A DNA stretch of 64,000 nucleotides from Turritopsis dohrnii (lineage: Eukaryota > Cnidaria > Hydrozoa > Anthoathecata > Oceaniidae): positions 1 through 64,000 of the forward strand of contig BQMF02000179.1 in the NCBI GenBank assembly GCA_027922465.2, read 5' to 3'. Below, in pieces: positions 1 through 10,644 of this stretch. The notes beneath the pieces were generated by a model, which was given only the letters and a program-made list of their open reading frames with translations, searched no databases and was not told the DNA's origin. The position numbers were made by a program, and so were the translations under genes. Each line of letters opens with the position of its first letter. Position 1 is the first letter of the stretch.

Positions 1-515
1 GCGCTGTGCATACCACTTTTATTTTAGAGAGTGATATATTTAACTAAATTTTACGGTCATCGTCCTCTTATGTGCGCGTAAAACCACGTAGAAGCGAGAG
101 ACACTTTTTTCACGATTATTCCAAAAGCACGTGGCATCATTTGACGTCAGTTTTTTTATGATCACGGGGAATCATTGCATTGCATCCCCAATCGAACGCG
201 ACGTTTTTGGGGAAATATCTCGAGAACCAATAGGGATAACTGACGTTTTTTGGGGTCCACGATACGGGTGATGGGGTGACGCAACATTTGGGTCTAAATT
301 TTATTAGGTACTGCGGCTATGACGTCATCAAAATCTTCGATTGACGATATCTCTGGAACCGTTGATCGTAGCAAAACGATCCCATACATTTTTTTGCTCA
401 GTTTTTCAAGCTCTACAACATGGGCACACTTATCATTGCCAATTCTTCATTTTATTTTTCGTGAACTGGACGCATACTGAACATGGGTGGCGAGCGACGC
501 CGCCTTGGCGGCTAG
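1..515 (+). mobile_element. Helitron-like unit, family A body with family B 3' end (5' cut by window)
   Basis: The body matches the other family A units: an ACTTTTATTTTAGAGAGTG block near the 5' end, then repeated GACGTCA and TCGAACGCGACG blocks. Its 3' end does not have the A-type hairpin. It ends in the GC-rich hairpin GGCGAGCGACGCCGCC followed by TTGGCGGCTAG, which is the end of the family B elements at 3832-5181 and 8203-10392. The next unit starts directly with TC. The TC start, the 3' hairpin and the CTAG end are Helitron hallmarks. No Rep/helicase coding is visible, so the unit is non-autonomous. Confidence 0.6.
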
Positions 516-1078
516 TCTATATATACTAATCCGCAATCGTGCATACCACTTTTATTTTAGAGAGTGTTGTGTTTTTTTCAAATTTACGGTCAAAATCTTC
601 TTAATCGTGGTCATTTTTCCGTTAGACCATTGATAATTGACGATTAGTATAATAGCACGCGGGGTGACGTCAGTTTTTTTTTACCTTATCACGGGGGATT
701 CATTGCATTGCATCCCCAATCGAACGCGACGTTTATGGGGAAATATCTCGAGAACCAATAGCGATAACTGACGTTTTTTAGGGTCGGCAACACGGGTGAT
801 AGGGTGACGCAACATTTGGGCCTAAATTTTATTTGGTACTGCGGATATGACGTCATTAAAATCTTTGACCGACGATATCTCTGCAACGGTTGGTCGTAGC
901 GAAACGATCCCATACATTTTTTTGCTCAGTTTTTCAAGCTCTACAGCATGGATAAACTTTCCATTTCCAATTTGGAAATTCAAATTTTCGTCACGGGGTA
1001 CACACACAGGAACGCGTCGTATTTCTGCAGATTCCTTTCGAAATTAAAGTCGTAAAAAACTTTTACGCGAGATACTAG
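516..1078 (+). mobile_element. Helitron-like non-autonomous unit, family A
   Basis: The unit starts TCTATATATACTAATCCGC and ends in GTAAAAAACTTTTAC, a palindrome, then GCGAGATACTAG. That fits a Helitron (5' TC, 3' hairpin about 10 bases before CTRR). It abuts its neighbours head to tail with no spacer. Small open frames on both strands recur between units with different lengths and disruptions, and I do not treat them as genes. Confidence 0.6.
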
Positions 1079-2173
1079 TCTCATTATACTAATTCGCTTT
1101 GTGCATCCCACTTTTATTTTAGAGAGTGATATATTTAACTAAATTTTACGTAGGATTTCCTATATCGGCCGCGTAAAGCCACGTAGAGGCGAGAACGCTT
1201 TTTTCTCAGTAATGACGTCAGATTCTACTGAATCATTGATTTGACGTCAGTTTTTTTATCAGTACATACAACAACGTTTATACGCTTCCACACGGGATTT
1301 GAATAAAAGGAACATTTTCGAAATAAAAGCCGGTAAGAAATGTTTTACCTCAAATGCATGTTGATCGTTGGCGGGTTCATTTTCGAAATAACAACCGGTA
1401 AGAAATGTTTTGCCAAAAATGTATGTTGATTGCGGGCGTCGTGCGACACAACACAAGATGAACCTGGTCGGCGAGCGACGCCGCCATGGCGGCTTTACGC
1501 GTACGGTTTTTACGGTTTATACGTGTACACGGGATTTGAATAAAGGGATCATTTTCAAAATAAAAACCGGTAAGAAATGTTTTGCCTTCATGTTGATCGT
1601 TGGCGGTGTGCGACGACGCCTTAGTCAAGGCATAATGCACGTGAATAATATGTGCATAATGCACATTTATCGAGTCGTGCGGTCATCGTCTTCTTATGTG
1701 CGCGTAAAACCACGTAGATGCGAGAGACACTTTTTTCACGATCATTCCAAAAGCACGTGGCATCATTTGACGTCAGTTTTTTATGATCACGGGGAACCAT
1801 TGCATTGCATCCCCAATCGAACGCGACGTTTTTGGGGAAATATCTCAAGAACCAATAGGGATAACTGACGTTTTTTAGGTTCCGCGATGTGGGTGATGGG
1901 GTGACGAAAAATTTGGGCCTAAATTTTATTTGGTACTGCGGCTATGACGTCATCAAAACCTTTGATCGACCATATCTCCGCAACGGTTGGTCGTAGCGAA
2001 ACGATCCCATACACTTTTTTGATCAGTTTTTCGAGCTCTACAACATGGGTACACTTTTGAGTTACGATTCTATGATTTATTTTTTCGTCACGGGGTACGT
2101 ACACGGGAATGGTGGATTTGACCTGATGTTTTCAAAGTTAAGTTCGGTAAAAAGTTTTTACCCGGGATACTAG
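1079..2173 (+). mobile_element. Helitron-like unit, family A, internally rearranged
   Basis: It begins TCTCATTATACTAATTCGC and ends GGTAAAAAGTTTTTACC plus CGGGATACTAG at 2170-2173. The middle (about 1250-1650) is not in the other units. It carries several short direct repeats around the phrase CGGTAAGAAATGTTTTGCC and an internal copy of the family B hairpin (about 1470-1492). After about 1678 the standard family A sequence resumes. This could be two or more truncated units fused by recombination. Confidence 0.5.
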
Positions 2174-2730
2174 TCTTATATATAATAGCGAGTGTGTGTC
2201 ACACTTTTATTTTAGAGAGTGATAAATTTTGTTGAATTTTAAGGTCAAAATCTTCTTAATCGTGGTCATTTTTTTCGTTAGGCTATGCGTTTTTTTACGA
2301 TTATTATATAGTAGCAAGTGCCGTGACGTCAGTTTTTTAATCTATCACGGGGAATCATTGCATTGCATCCCTAATCGAACGCGACGTTTTTGGGGAAATA
2401 TCTCGAGAACCAATAGGGAAAACTGACGTTTTTTAGGGTCCGCGATACGGGTGATGGGGTGACACAAAATTTTGGCCTGAATTATTTTTGGTATTGCGGC
2501 TATGACGTCATCAAAATCTTTAACCGACGATATCTCTGTAACGGTTGGTCGTAGCGAAACGATCCCATACACTTTTTTGATCAGTTTTTCGAGCTCTACA
2601 ACATGGGTACACTTTTGAGCTGCGATTCTATGATTTATTTTTTCGTCACGGAGTATGTACATGGGAATGGTGGATTTGGCCTATTGTTTTCGAAGTTAAG
2701 TTTGGTAAAAATTTTTACCCGGGTTACTAG
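2174..2730 (+). mobile_element. Helitron-like non-autonomous unit, family A
   Basis: It begins TCTTATATATAATAGCGAG and ends with the palindrome GGTAAAAATTTTTACC and CGGGTTACTAG at 2727-2730. The base after the end is T, as expected for insertion at an A|T site. It is the last of at least four head-to-tail units in the array that runs off the left edge of the window. Confidence 0.6.
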
Positions 2731-3831
2731 TAATTATAATATCATCTTTTCTGAACACTTGTATATGCAGCAATGACAATGATTTTATAATTAAGAAGCT
2801 TTTGTTTGCTTTAAACGTTTTCTTTCTTTTCATTGGTGAAAAATATTTGTAAATAGGTATCTTATTAATTCGAAATCTTATTCTGTTAAACAGAACTATC
2901 AATTGGCGTCTTTTATGCACTCAACAAAACAACACAAATGTATAAGCCTATGGAAGGAAATATACCAACATCGTACAGTCATAAATGTCGACTATGTCAA
3001 TGAAATTTATTTCTCGCTTCCTGTTCTAAAAAATAAATTTCACAACAGCATTTTTTAAAGATATTTTGAATATCAAAACAAGATTCGCAAAAATGCGACT
3101 ATATATTTCCCCAAAGTTGCAAAACTTTTATCAATTATTATGTGTGCATAGAAGACCATAAGAAAAGTGGTATAACTACCATCAACGCAAATAAAAATGC
3201 TGTCCATACTAACCAGGGTAGAATTCAATTTAATACCACAAAAGAACTTATTTCGAACTTATTATGAAATGAAGATATTCATGGTCATATGACATGGTTT
3301 CTCTTATAATTTTTGCTGAGGAGTTATGAAAAGTTAATTATGGACAAAGCTAAAAATTGGAAGACCTAAATGCAACTAATATTTCCCCTTAAACAACTGA
3401 ATATCAACAACTGCATCAATGTGTATAAGGTAAATTCATCATAATAAACGTATGATCTTCATTGCTGCAGAAGCTTGACATCCTTTTACACAGTAATATC
3501 ATGGCAAACAATGTAATTCAACAGAACACAGCTTTTCGTAACTCGTATTAAACTATTTTACAACATCATACAATGAAACTTGTTTACAAGTTTACAAAAG
3601 AAGAAAAGAAAATTGTCAAACCTAATTTCAATACTACAGTCTAAGTATTAAAAATACTTTGAGGTAGACAGCAAATAACTATTAAAAACAATCAAAATTT
3701 GTACTGTGTAGCATTTCAAATTAGGACAAGAGCTATTTTCCAAAAAGAGATGGTCTTAAAGTGACAATTTATAAAATTAAATTCAAGTATTCAGAATAAA
3801 CATCTCAGTCACAAAAGTATGTGGACACTCA
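2731..3831. other. AT-rich stretch with no recognised feature
   Basis: About 1.1 kb between two Helitron-like regions. I see no convincing reading frame, splice pattern, RNA gene or inverted repeat. Confidence 0.4.
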
Positions 3832-5181
3832 TCTATATATAAATAGCCGATTCTCTGTCTGTCTGTCTGTCTGTCTGTTTGTTTGTTTGTAAGTCATGCA
3901 AAATGGTAGATTGAGTTGTGAGCGAAATTATTTCTTTTTTTGTGTGCGACGTGAGTTTGAAGCAAATACATTGCAACCCCAATCGAACGTTACTTTTTTT
4001 GGCTGATGAACTAATAGGAATAACGTTTTGTTTTTATTATTATTGTGTTAGTTTTATATTCCACATTGACTTACATCAACTAAATACAAAGAAACTAACT
4101 GATTAAACGTTTTGGACATAAAGCAGCAGTGGCAGAACGTGGCAGCATATGCGTTTTACCAGTGTATCCATGGACGTATAAAAAGAGAAGGACTCACAAC
4201 TCATTTCAATAGCTATTCAATTCTATTGTTAAAATCCATTGTGTCGGCATCCCTTTAATACCAAAGCGCGTCTCGCATTTCACTGGATTTTTGTTGAGAC
4301 GAACGATTATTTACGTGCCAATCCAACGCGGAAAACTGAAATATCAGAGGAATTAAGACTCATTAGCTTTCAAAACACTTTTATTCATTGTTCAAAGCCA
4401 CAGACGACGATATTTAATCGTTTTTAAAATGTCTGTGAGTTTGCTAGAAGATGTTACAAGTGAAAATAGAAGAAAATCATGGCACAGCGTCTCTGCATGT
4501 TATGAAGTTAATATTTGCGCCTCAAAAATGCCTAAGCTACACAAAACAGAGAGATAGTTTATCTATCTTTTCTGAAAGTTTCAAGTCTGAAGCTTTAGGA
4601 ACTCCTAAGGAATCATACTTTTAGTTTTGCTGTTTTTCAGCAGTTTTCGTGTTTATAACAAAAGGCTAGTGTGGAAGCCAATGGAAACATGTATTTTTAA
4701 CAGCACTTGAGGGAGTTTCAAAACTGCTTTTGTCAAAATTTCAATAAAGCGAGGCGAGCTTGTTTGAATAGATTTATAAAAGTTGTAAGTCCTTCTCTTT
4801 TTATACGTCCATGGTGTATCCTAACGTATCCTTGCCTGACTGTCTGAGACGGGTGAACTTTTTTTCCCGATAGGTAAAAAAAGAGTGATACAAAAATCAT
4901 GATCCAAAATATTTTTTTTTTTTACGTTTGATAGCACCCATGTTAGAGCGCGTAACTTTTTTAAAACAAAAGTTAATAAAAAGTTGAAGTTTTCTCTCTA
5001 TACGTTTTGAGTGTATTGTTACACTGATAAAAGATTGGTTTTACCAGAGGTTGTGACTTCGAATCTGCTTCTGGTTGAACACAAGTTGTACGAGCGGTTT
5101 ATAAGGAAATTTGACGTTTATTGATACAGTGATACAGAGCAGGTGGACATGGGCGGCGAGCGACGCCGCCTTAGCGGCTAG
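3832..5181 (+). mobile_element. Helitron-like element, family B, with nested insertion
   Basis: It starts TCTATATATAAATAGCCG, followed by a CTGT/GTTT microsatellite (about 3858-3890). It ends with the hairpin GGCGGCGAGCGACGCCGCC and TTAGCGGCTAG. The bases flanking it are A (3831) and T (5182), the exact Helitron A|T target. It is non-autonomous. A 645-bp inverted-repeat element (4169-4813) is inserted in it; related copies at 8203-10392 lack this insertion. Confidence 0.65.
4169..4813. mobile_element. Inverted-repeat DNA transposon (CATGGACGTATAAAA family), copy 1
   Basis: The left end CATGGACGTATAAAAAGAGA is the inverse of the right end, which finishes TTTTTATACGTCCATG; the terminal inverted repeat is about 35 bp. 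The 7-bp direct repeat GTGTATC flanks it at 4162-4168 and 4814-4820. It is nested in a Helitron-like element whose other copies show the uninterrupted sequence. The short open frame at 4239-4427 is probably a remnant; related frames occur in the copies at 39475 and 41131. Superfamily not assigned; the 7-bp duplication is close to, but not, the 8 bp of hAT. Confidence 0.65.
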
Positions 5182-5555
5182 TTATTTACTATATATGTGA
5201 TAAAAATGACTTTCGTAAATCAAAAATGAAAAAAACAAACAGATTTTGGTAGTGAAAATACACATCCATAACCAAATCACTACGAAGCTGAAAAAAGAAA
5301 TTTGAGTTCTGGTTTGATTTAATTTACAGATTCTTATGTTGGATTGTGTTTTGATTTATGTTTGTTGTTTGTGTAAGGAAGTTGACAGTATATATATTAT
5401 ATATATACTTTTTACAAAATAAAATATCATAATACAGTATCAAAACAGTATATGTGATCATGGAATTAATCCATAGTATCCAGCCTATCCAGGCCAGGGA
5501 AGCACATTCAACCAGGTTCTTTCAAGTTATTATCTGTCTCAATCCTGTGTATAAA
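5182..5555. other. Short AT-rich interval, nothing recognised
   Basis: It contains a TATATATATTATATATATA palindrome near 5390-5408 but no gene or element that I can define. Confidence 0.4.
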
Positions 5556-5620
5556 CCCAGCGGGCACAAGACGTCTTTGAGACGTCTCATTTTAATCGTA
5601 AAATGGTCGTTTGCTTTCCA

Positions 5621-6112
5621 GATCATTTTGCGACGTCGTAGGGACGTCTGAAACGGGACGTTGCAGTTGGGATCCTTTTACGACGTTTCTAGGACGTCTT
5701 TATACGGATTGAATAACGACCTTTGAAACAATTATAAACTTAAGATCATTTTGGGACGTCGTAGGGACGTCTGAAACGGGACGTCGCAGTTGGGATCCTT
5801 TTACGACGCTTTTTGGACGTCTTTATGTGGATTGAATAACGACCTTCGAAACAGTTATAAACTTAAGATCATTTTGGGACGTCGTAGGGACGTCTGAAAC
5901 GGGACGTCGCATTTGGGATCCTTTTACGACGTTTTTGGGACGTCTTTATACGGATTGAATAACGACCTACGAAACAATTATAAACTTAAGATCATTTTGC
6001 GACGTCGTTGGGACGTCTGAAACGAGCTGTCGCAATTGGGTTCCTGTTACGATCAGATAGCGACCTGACAAAAATTTTCAAATTACATTCTGCAGTCATT
6101 AAACGGTATAAA
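5621..6112. repeat. 123-bp tandem repeat, about four copies
   Basis: The phrase GATCATTTTG starts at 5621, 5744, 5867 and 5990, an exact 123-bp period. Each unit carries the ACGTCGTAGGGACGTCTGAAA block and a TTACGACGTTTTTGGACGTC-like block. The last unit decays after about 6060. Confidence 0.8.
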
Positions 6113-6312
6113 TCGAGTAACACTAACATGCTTATACAGAATTTACATTCGTATCGAATTCTGTTTATTGGTCGTGTGAAGGATGATTTTACGACGTTTT
6201 TGGGACGCGTCTGTGCAGATTCAATAACGATCTTCGAAACAATTATAAACTTTCAAAAGCAATCAGTCTGTATAGAATGATTTATTGTAAATGTTTTTAA
6301 ACGTCTTGACAA

Positions 6313-6405
6313 CAAGCAGCGGTGGCATAACGGTTACGAGTTCGGCTGGCACACCAGAGGTTCCAGGTTCGAGTCCGCCTGTGGCCTATTACAGTTTTTA
6401 AAAGA
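6313..6405 (+). repeat. tRNA-like SINE head inside the GACGTC element
   Basis: The sequence reads like the 5' half of a tRNA-derived SINE. An A-box-like TGGCATAACGGTTACGAG (about 6323-6340) is followed by a B box GGTTCGAGTCC (6366-6376), at normal pol III spacing. The 3' acceptor side does not fold back to the start, so it is not an intact tRNA gene. Confidence 0.5.
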
Positions 6406-6789
6406 TTAAATTTCATAATCCTGCGACGTCGTTACGATGTCGTTGGGATGTCATCGAGACGTCTCAATGAAGATGTAATTGGGACGTCTTTTGAGATTCC
6501 CACTTCGCGACCATTTTGCGACGTCTTAGGGACGTCTTGAAAAGACGTCTTTACGACGTCTTTAAGACGTCTTTGTGCCCGCTGGGAAAATATTGAAGTA
6601 ATTGGTTTTCTGAACATCTTATTGAATATACGACATCACGTTTTTACTTGCTGTCTTTGTAATGTACTCTTTGAATTAACATAATTTGTCGAACTACTTG
6701 TTCTCCACGTATAAAAGGTTTCCCTTGTGGTGGCTGTACATCATGTGCGAACATTATCCTGTCAAATGGATGTAAAATAAAAATAAATC

Positions 6790-7960
6790 TTTAGCCTGTA
6801 TTGATAGTGAATTTTCGTCTTTGCACTGAAATCACAGCTTCAATGTTTTGCTGTTCCAAACATTTAACTACCAACCAATCATCCATAGCATCATTATTGT
6901 TATCAACAAAAACAAAACATTTTTTTTTTTTTTTTTGTATTTTACACGTTCATTAAAAAGTATACAAAACCTTTCATAACAACACTGAACTAACACGATT
7001 TATTTCCATCATTTAACGACCTTTTATCTTTTGAATCATTTTAAAAGCTAGCAGGAAAAGCAAAGTCTTCCACTGACCATCTGCACTGACTGAAAAAAAA
7101 GGGCGCACTACTTCACTGTAGACTAGCCTCTATTCTTATCTACTTTGGCGCGGCTAGGTGAAAATTCAATACTGAACCGCGGCTATAAAAGTGAACGAAA
7201 AGGAGAAGGAGGAGAAGGAAATGCCGGTTTTAACATATATTTCGCCCTATGGGGAAATATATAATAAATTAAAGTTTATATTGTTGTTCCTTTTTTTATT
7301 AGGCCCTCTTTATTGCTTTTGACTGTTATATCTGCAATTCCTAAATAGAACCGCATGATAATACATTGCTAATATTTTAGAAAAAAGCATTTTATTTTAA
7401 TCTAAGTATATCTGTCCAAAAACATAGATTGTTTCGCATCATATGTCACTTTTGAATTTTCAGTTTGGCTTAAACTACTTCATAATGTAGAATAGCTAAA
7501 AAAGGTTTAATGGTGATGCACTTTAGCCTTTGCGTTGCAGTTACAGCTTCAATCCTTTACTGTTCAGAAAATTTAATTACCAACCATCATATAATGGTTG
7601 TCAACAAACGAAATATCGTTGTTATGGAGGGAACTTTGTTTCGATTTCACACACGTTAAACTACATTATAGTACAAAATGTTTTAGAACTACACCGAACT
7701 AAGTATTTCCTCCATTGAACTTTTCGTCTTCAATCATTTTCAATCAGCTAGCAGAAAACAAAAACAGTCTTGCATTGTTTAAATGTTGAACTAGACTAGA
7801 ATAGCGTTGCTTCTTCACTGAAAACTAGCCTCTATTCTTATCTATCTTGGCTAGGCCAAAGTTTAATACTGAACTGCAGCTATAAAAGTGATCGAAGCTG
7901 AAAAGGAAGGAAAACGCTGGTTTTAACATATATTTCCCCCTATGTGGAAATATAAAACAA
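6790..7960. repeat. Degenerate direct duplication of about 470 bp
   Basis: Two diverged copies lie at about 6790-7260 and 7510-7960. Shared blocks include ACAGCTTCAATSYTTTRCTGTT, CTAGCCTCTATTCTTATCTA, GGCTATAAAAGTGA and GGTTTTAACATATATTTC. The function is unknown; it may be an old mobile element. No coding potential is conserved between the copies. Confidence 0.5.
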
Positions 7961-8202
7961 TTCAAATGCAAAACATATGGTGAAACAAGATGGATTTCTT
8001 TGCACATAAGGAGATGTACTCAAATGATTGATTAAGCCATATTTGAAAGAATGGAATTTGGTTAAGACAAACAGGAAGTTCTGCAGCACTATAATTCTAC
8101 CAAATCTCAATAAATTTATGCCATAACGGTCTGTTTGCAGAATTGGATATAGAGGGTAGTCAAAATTTATGGAAGAGAGTTGAGCTACGAATATAAAGTA
8201 AA

Positions 8203-8975
8203 CTAGCCGCCAAGGCGGCGTCGCTCGCCGCCCATGTCCACCTGCTCTGTATCACTGTATCAATAAACGTCAAATTTCCTTATAAACCGCTCGTACAACT
8301 TGTGTTCAACCAGAAGCAGATTCGAAGTCACAACCTCTGGTAAAACCAATCTTTTATCAGTGTAACAATACACTCAAAATGTAGAGAGAGAAAACTTCAA
8401 CTTTTTATTAGCTTTTGTTTTAAAAAAGTTACGCGCTCTAACATGGGTGCTCTCAAGCAGGGGGAAAATGGTTTCTCTTCTTAAAAAGTTCACACGGAGG
8501 AGAGAAAAAAGGCACGTGCTAAATGAATAAATGGAATAAAAAAACGTTCGATCAGAACGCTTAACAATTAAAAGAAGAAATTAATTTATTAAAAGAAAAG
8601 CAAAAAAAAAACATTTTGTTTTGATATGATACTCTTTTTTTACCTATCGGTTTTTAAACATTTTGATTGCTCAAAAAAAAAGTTCACCCGTCTCAAACAG
8701 TCAGGCAAGAGTTAGTGGCAAACCGAACATGCTGCCACGTTCTGCCACTGCTGCTTTTTGTCCAAAATGTTTAATCAGTTAGTTTCTTTGTATTTAGTTG
8801 ATGTACTGTTTTCAAAGCCAAGTCAACGTGGAATATAAAACTAAAAATAACAATAAAAACAAAACGTTATTCCTACAGTTCATCAGCCAAAAAAAGTCAC
8901 GTCACAACTCAATCTACCATTTTGCGTGACTTACAAACAAACAAACAAACGGAGAATCGGCTATTAATATATAGA
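8203..8975 (-). mobile_element. Helitron-like element, family B, array unit 1
   Basis: It lies on the minus strand. The 3' CTAG with its GC hairpin is at 8203 onward and the 5' TC end at 8974-8975, where it abuts the next unit. The interior is that of family B: TCACCCGTCTCAGACAGTCA-like and CGTTCTGCCACTGCTGC blocks, and the (GTTT)n tract next to the 5' end. Confidence 0.65.
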
Positions 8976-9826
8976 CTAGCCGCCAAGGCGGCGTCGCTCG
9001 CCGCCCATGTCCACCTGCTCTGTATCACTGTATCAATAAACGTCAAACTTCCTTATAAACGGCTCGTACAACTTGTGCTCAACCAGAAGCAGATTCGAAG
9101 TCACAACCTCTGGTAAAACCAATCTTTTATCAGTGTAACAATACACTCAAAACGTAGAGAGAGAAAACTTCAACTTTTTATTAGCTTTTGTTTTAAAAAA
9201 GTTACGCGCTCTAACATGGGTGCTATCAACCGTAAAGGGGAAATGGTTTCTCTTCTTAAAAAGTTCACACGGGAGGAGAGAAAAAAGGCACGTGCTAAAT
9301 GAATAAATAGAATAAAAAAACGTTCGATCAGAACGCTTAACAATTAAAAGAAGAAATTAATTTATTTAAAGAAAAGCAAAAAAAAAAAAAACATTTTGTA
9401 TTGTTTTTTTTACCTATCGGTTTTTAAACATTTTAATTGCTCAAAAAAAAAAAGTTCACCCGTCTCAGACAGTCAGGCAAGAGTTAGGTGCAAACTGAAC
9501 ATGCTGCCACGTTCTGCCACTGCTACTTTTTGTCCAAAATGTTTAATCAGTTAGTTTCTTTGTATTTAGTTGATGTACTGTTTCCAAAGCCAAGTCAACG
9601 TGGAATATAAAACTAACAATAATAATAAAAACAAAACGTTATTCCTATTAGTTCATCAGCCAAAAAAAGTCACGTTCGATTGGGGTTGCAATGTATTTGC
9701 TTCGAACTCACGTCGCACACAAACAAAGAAATAATTTCACTCACAACTCAATCTACCATTTTGCGTGACTTACAAACAAACGCACAAACAAACAAACAAA
9801 CAGAGAATCGGCTATTAATATATAGA
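8976..9826 (-). mobile_element. Helitron-like element, family B, array unit 2
   Basis: This is the most complete of the three units. CTAG begins at 8976 directly after the TC end of unit 1, and its own TC end (read on the minus strand) is at 9825-9826. It keeps the CGTTCGATTGGGGTTGCAAT segment that unit 1 lacks. Confidence 0.65.
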
Positions 9827-10392
9827 CTAGCCGCCAAGGCGGCGTCGCTCGCCGCCCATGTTCAGCTTGCGTTGTATCACCACCTGCTCCAAATTATTGC
9901 ACTTAAAACCAGCGATAAGACTTCCTTTGCTGGCTTTATCGCTTAATAAAGCTCGTTTGCACGTGAAGATAAATACGTTCCTGGTGTTTCAAATCTTGCA
10001 TGTTCTTAACTCAGCCGTTCATTGTCGCGGTCGCATTTAAAATGTTAGTAGACTTTCTGGCAAACCGAACATGCTGCCACGTTCTGCCACTGCTGCTTTT
10101 TGTCCAAAACGTTTAATCAGTTAGTTTCTTTGTATTTAGTTGATGTATTGTTTTCAAAACCAAGTCAACGGTGGTCCTTGGAATATAAAACTAACAATAA
10201 TAATAAAAACAAAACGTTATCTCTATTGGTTCACCAGCCAAAAAAAGTCACGTTCGATTGGGGTTGCAGTGTATTTGTTTCGAACTCACGTCGCACACAA
10301 AAAAAGAAATAATTTCGCTCACAACTTAATCTACCATTTTGCGTGACAGACAAACAAAGAAACAAACGGAGAATCGGCTATTAATATATAGA
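9827..10392 (-). mobile_element. Helitron-like element, family B, array unit 3 (internally replaced)
   Basis: Both ends are standard (CTAG at 9827, TC end at 10391-10392). About 160 bp after the hairpin (9870-10035) are unrelated to units 1 and 2, and the poly-A/TTAATTTATT region is missing. The array as a whole is flanked by A (8202) and T (10393), i.e. one A|T target for all three units. Confidence 0.6.
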
Positions 10393-10555
10393 TACACCTT
10401 TCCCAAATTTCTGTTTAAACATCGTGTTATGAAAATAATAAGTAAATCGCACCGAGTAAAAAGATATGCAGTTAGTGAAACAATAGAATGCATAGAAACG
10501 AGGCGAAACTTGATAGCAAGGCATTAACACGGTGTTTAGACAGAAATTCGGCAAA
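10393..10555. mobile_element. Small inverted-repeat MITE (ACACCTTTCCC family), copy 1
   Basis: The left end ACACCTTTCCCAAATTTCTG and the right end CAGAAATTCGGCAAAAATCT are imperfect inverse copies. A better-preserved copy lies at 20,241-20,472. It has no coding capacity. Confidence 0.5.
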
Positions 10556-10644
10556 AATCTATTGTGCTGAAGACCTAAGAATTGTATTACACTGGAACTC
10601 CTACATTTTTTTTAATTACCTCTGAATCTGTCTCTTACTTCTCT

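Larger units (their letters stand above)
5556..6586. mobile_element. Inverted-repeat DNA transposon with GACGTC-rich ends
   Basis: The left end CCCAGCGGGCACAAGACGTC is mirrored by a right end finishing GACGTCTTTGTGCCCGCTGGG. GACGTC and ACGTCGT motifs recur through both subterminal regions. The interior holds a 123-bp tandem repeat (5621-6112) and a tRNA-like SINE segment (about 6313-6405). No transposase frame is visible, so it is a non-autonomous element. I could not assign the superfamily from the ends alone. Confidence 0.7.

Noticed and set aside
1410..1868. 152-aa reading frame in the left repeat array
   Set aside because: It runs across the rearranged part of a Helitron-like unit. Its sequence is made of short direct repeats and is not conserved in sister units.
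6313..6405. Functional tRNA gene
   Set aside because: A and B boxes are present, but the acceptor stem does not close and the segment is embedded in a transposon; a SINE head explains it better.
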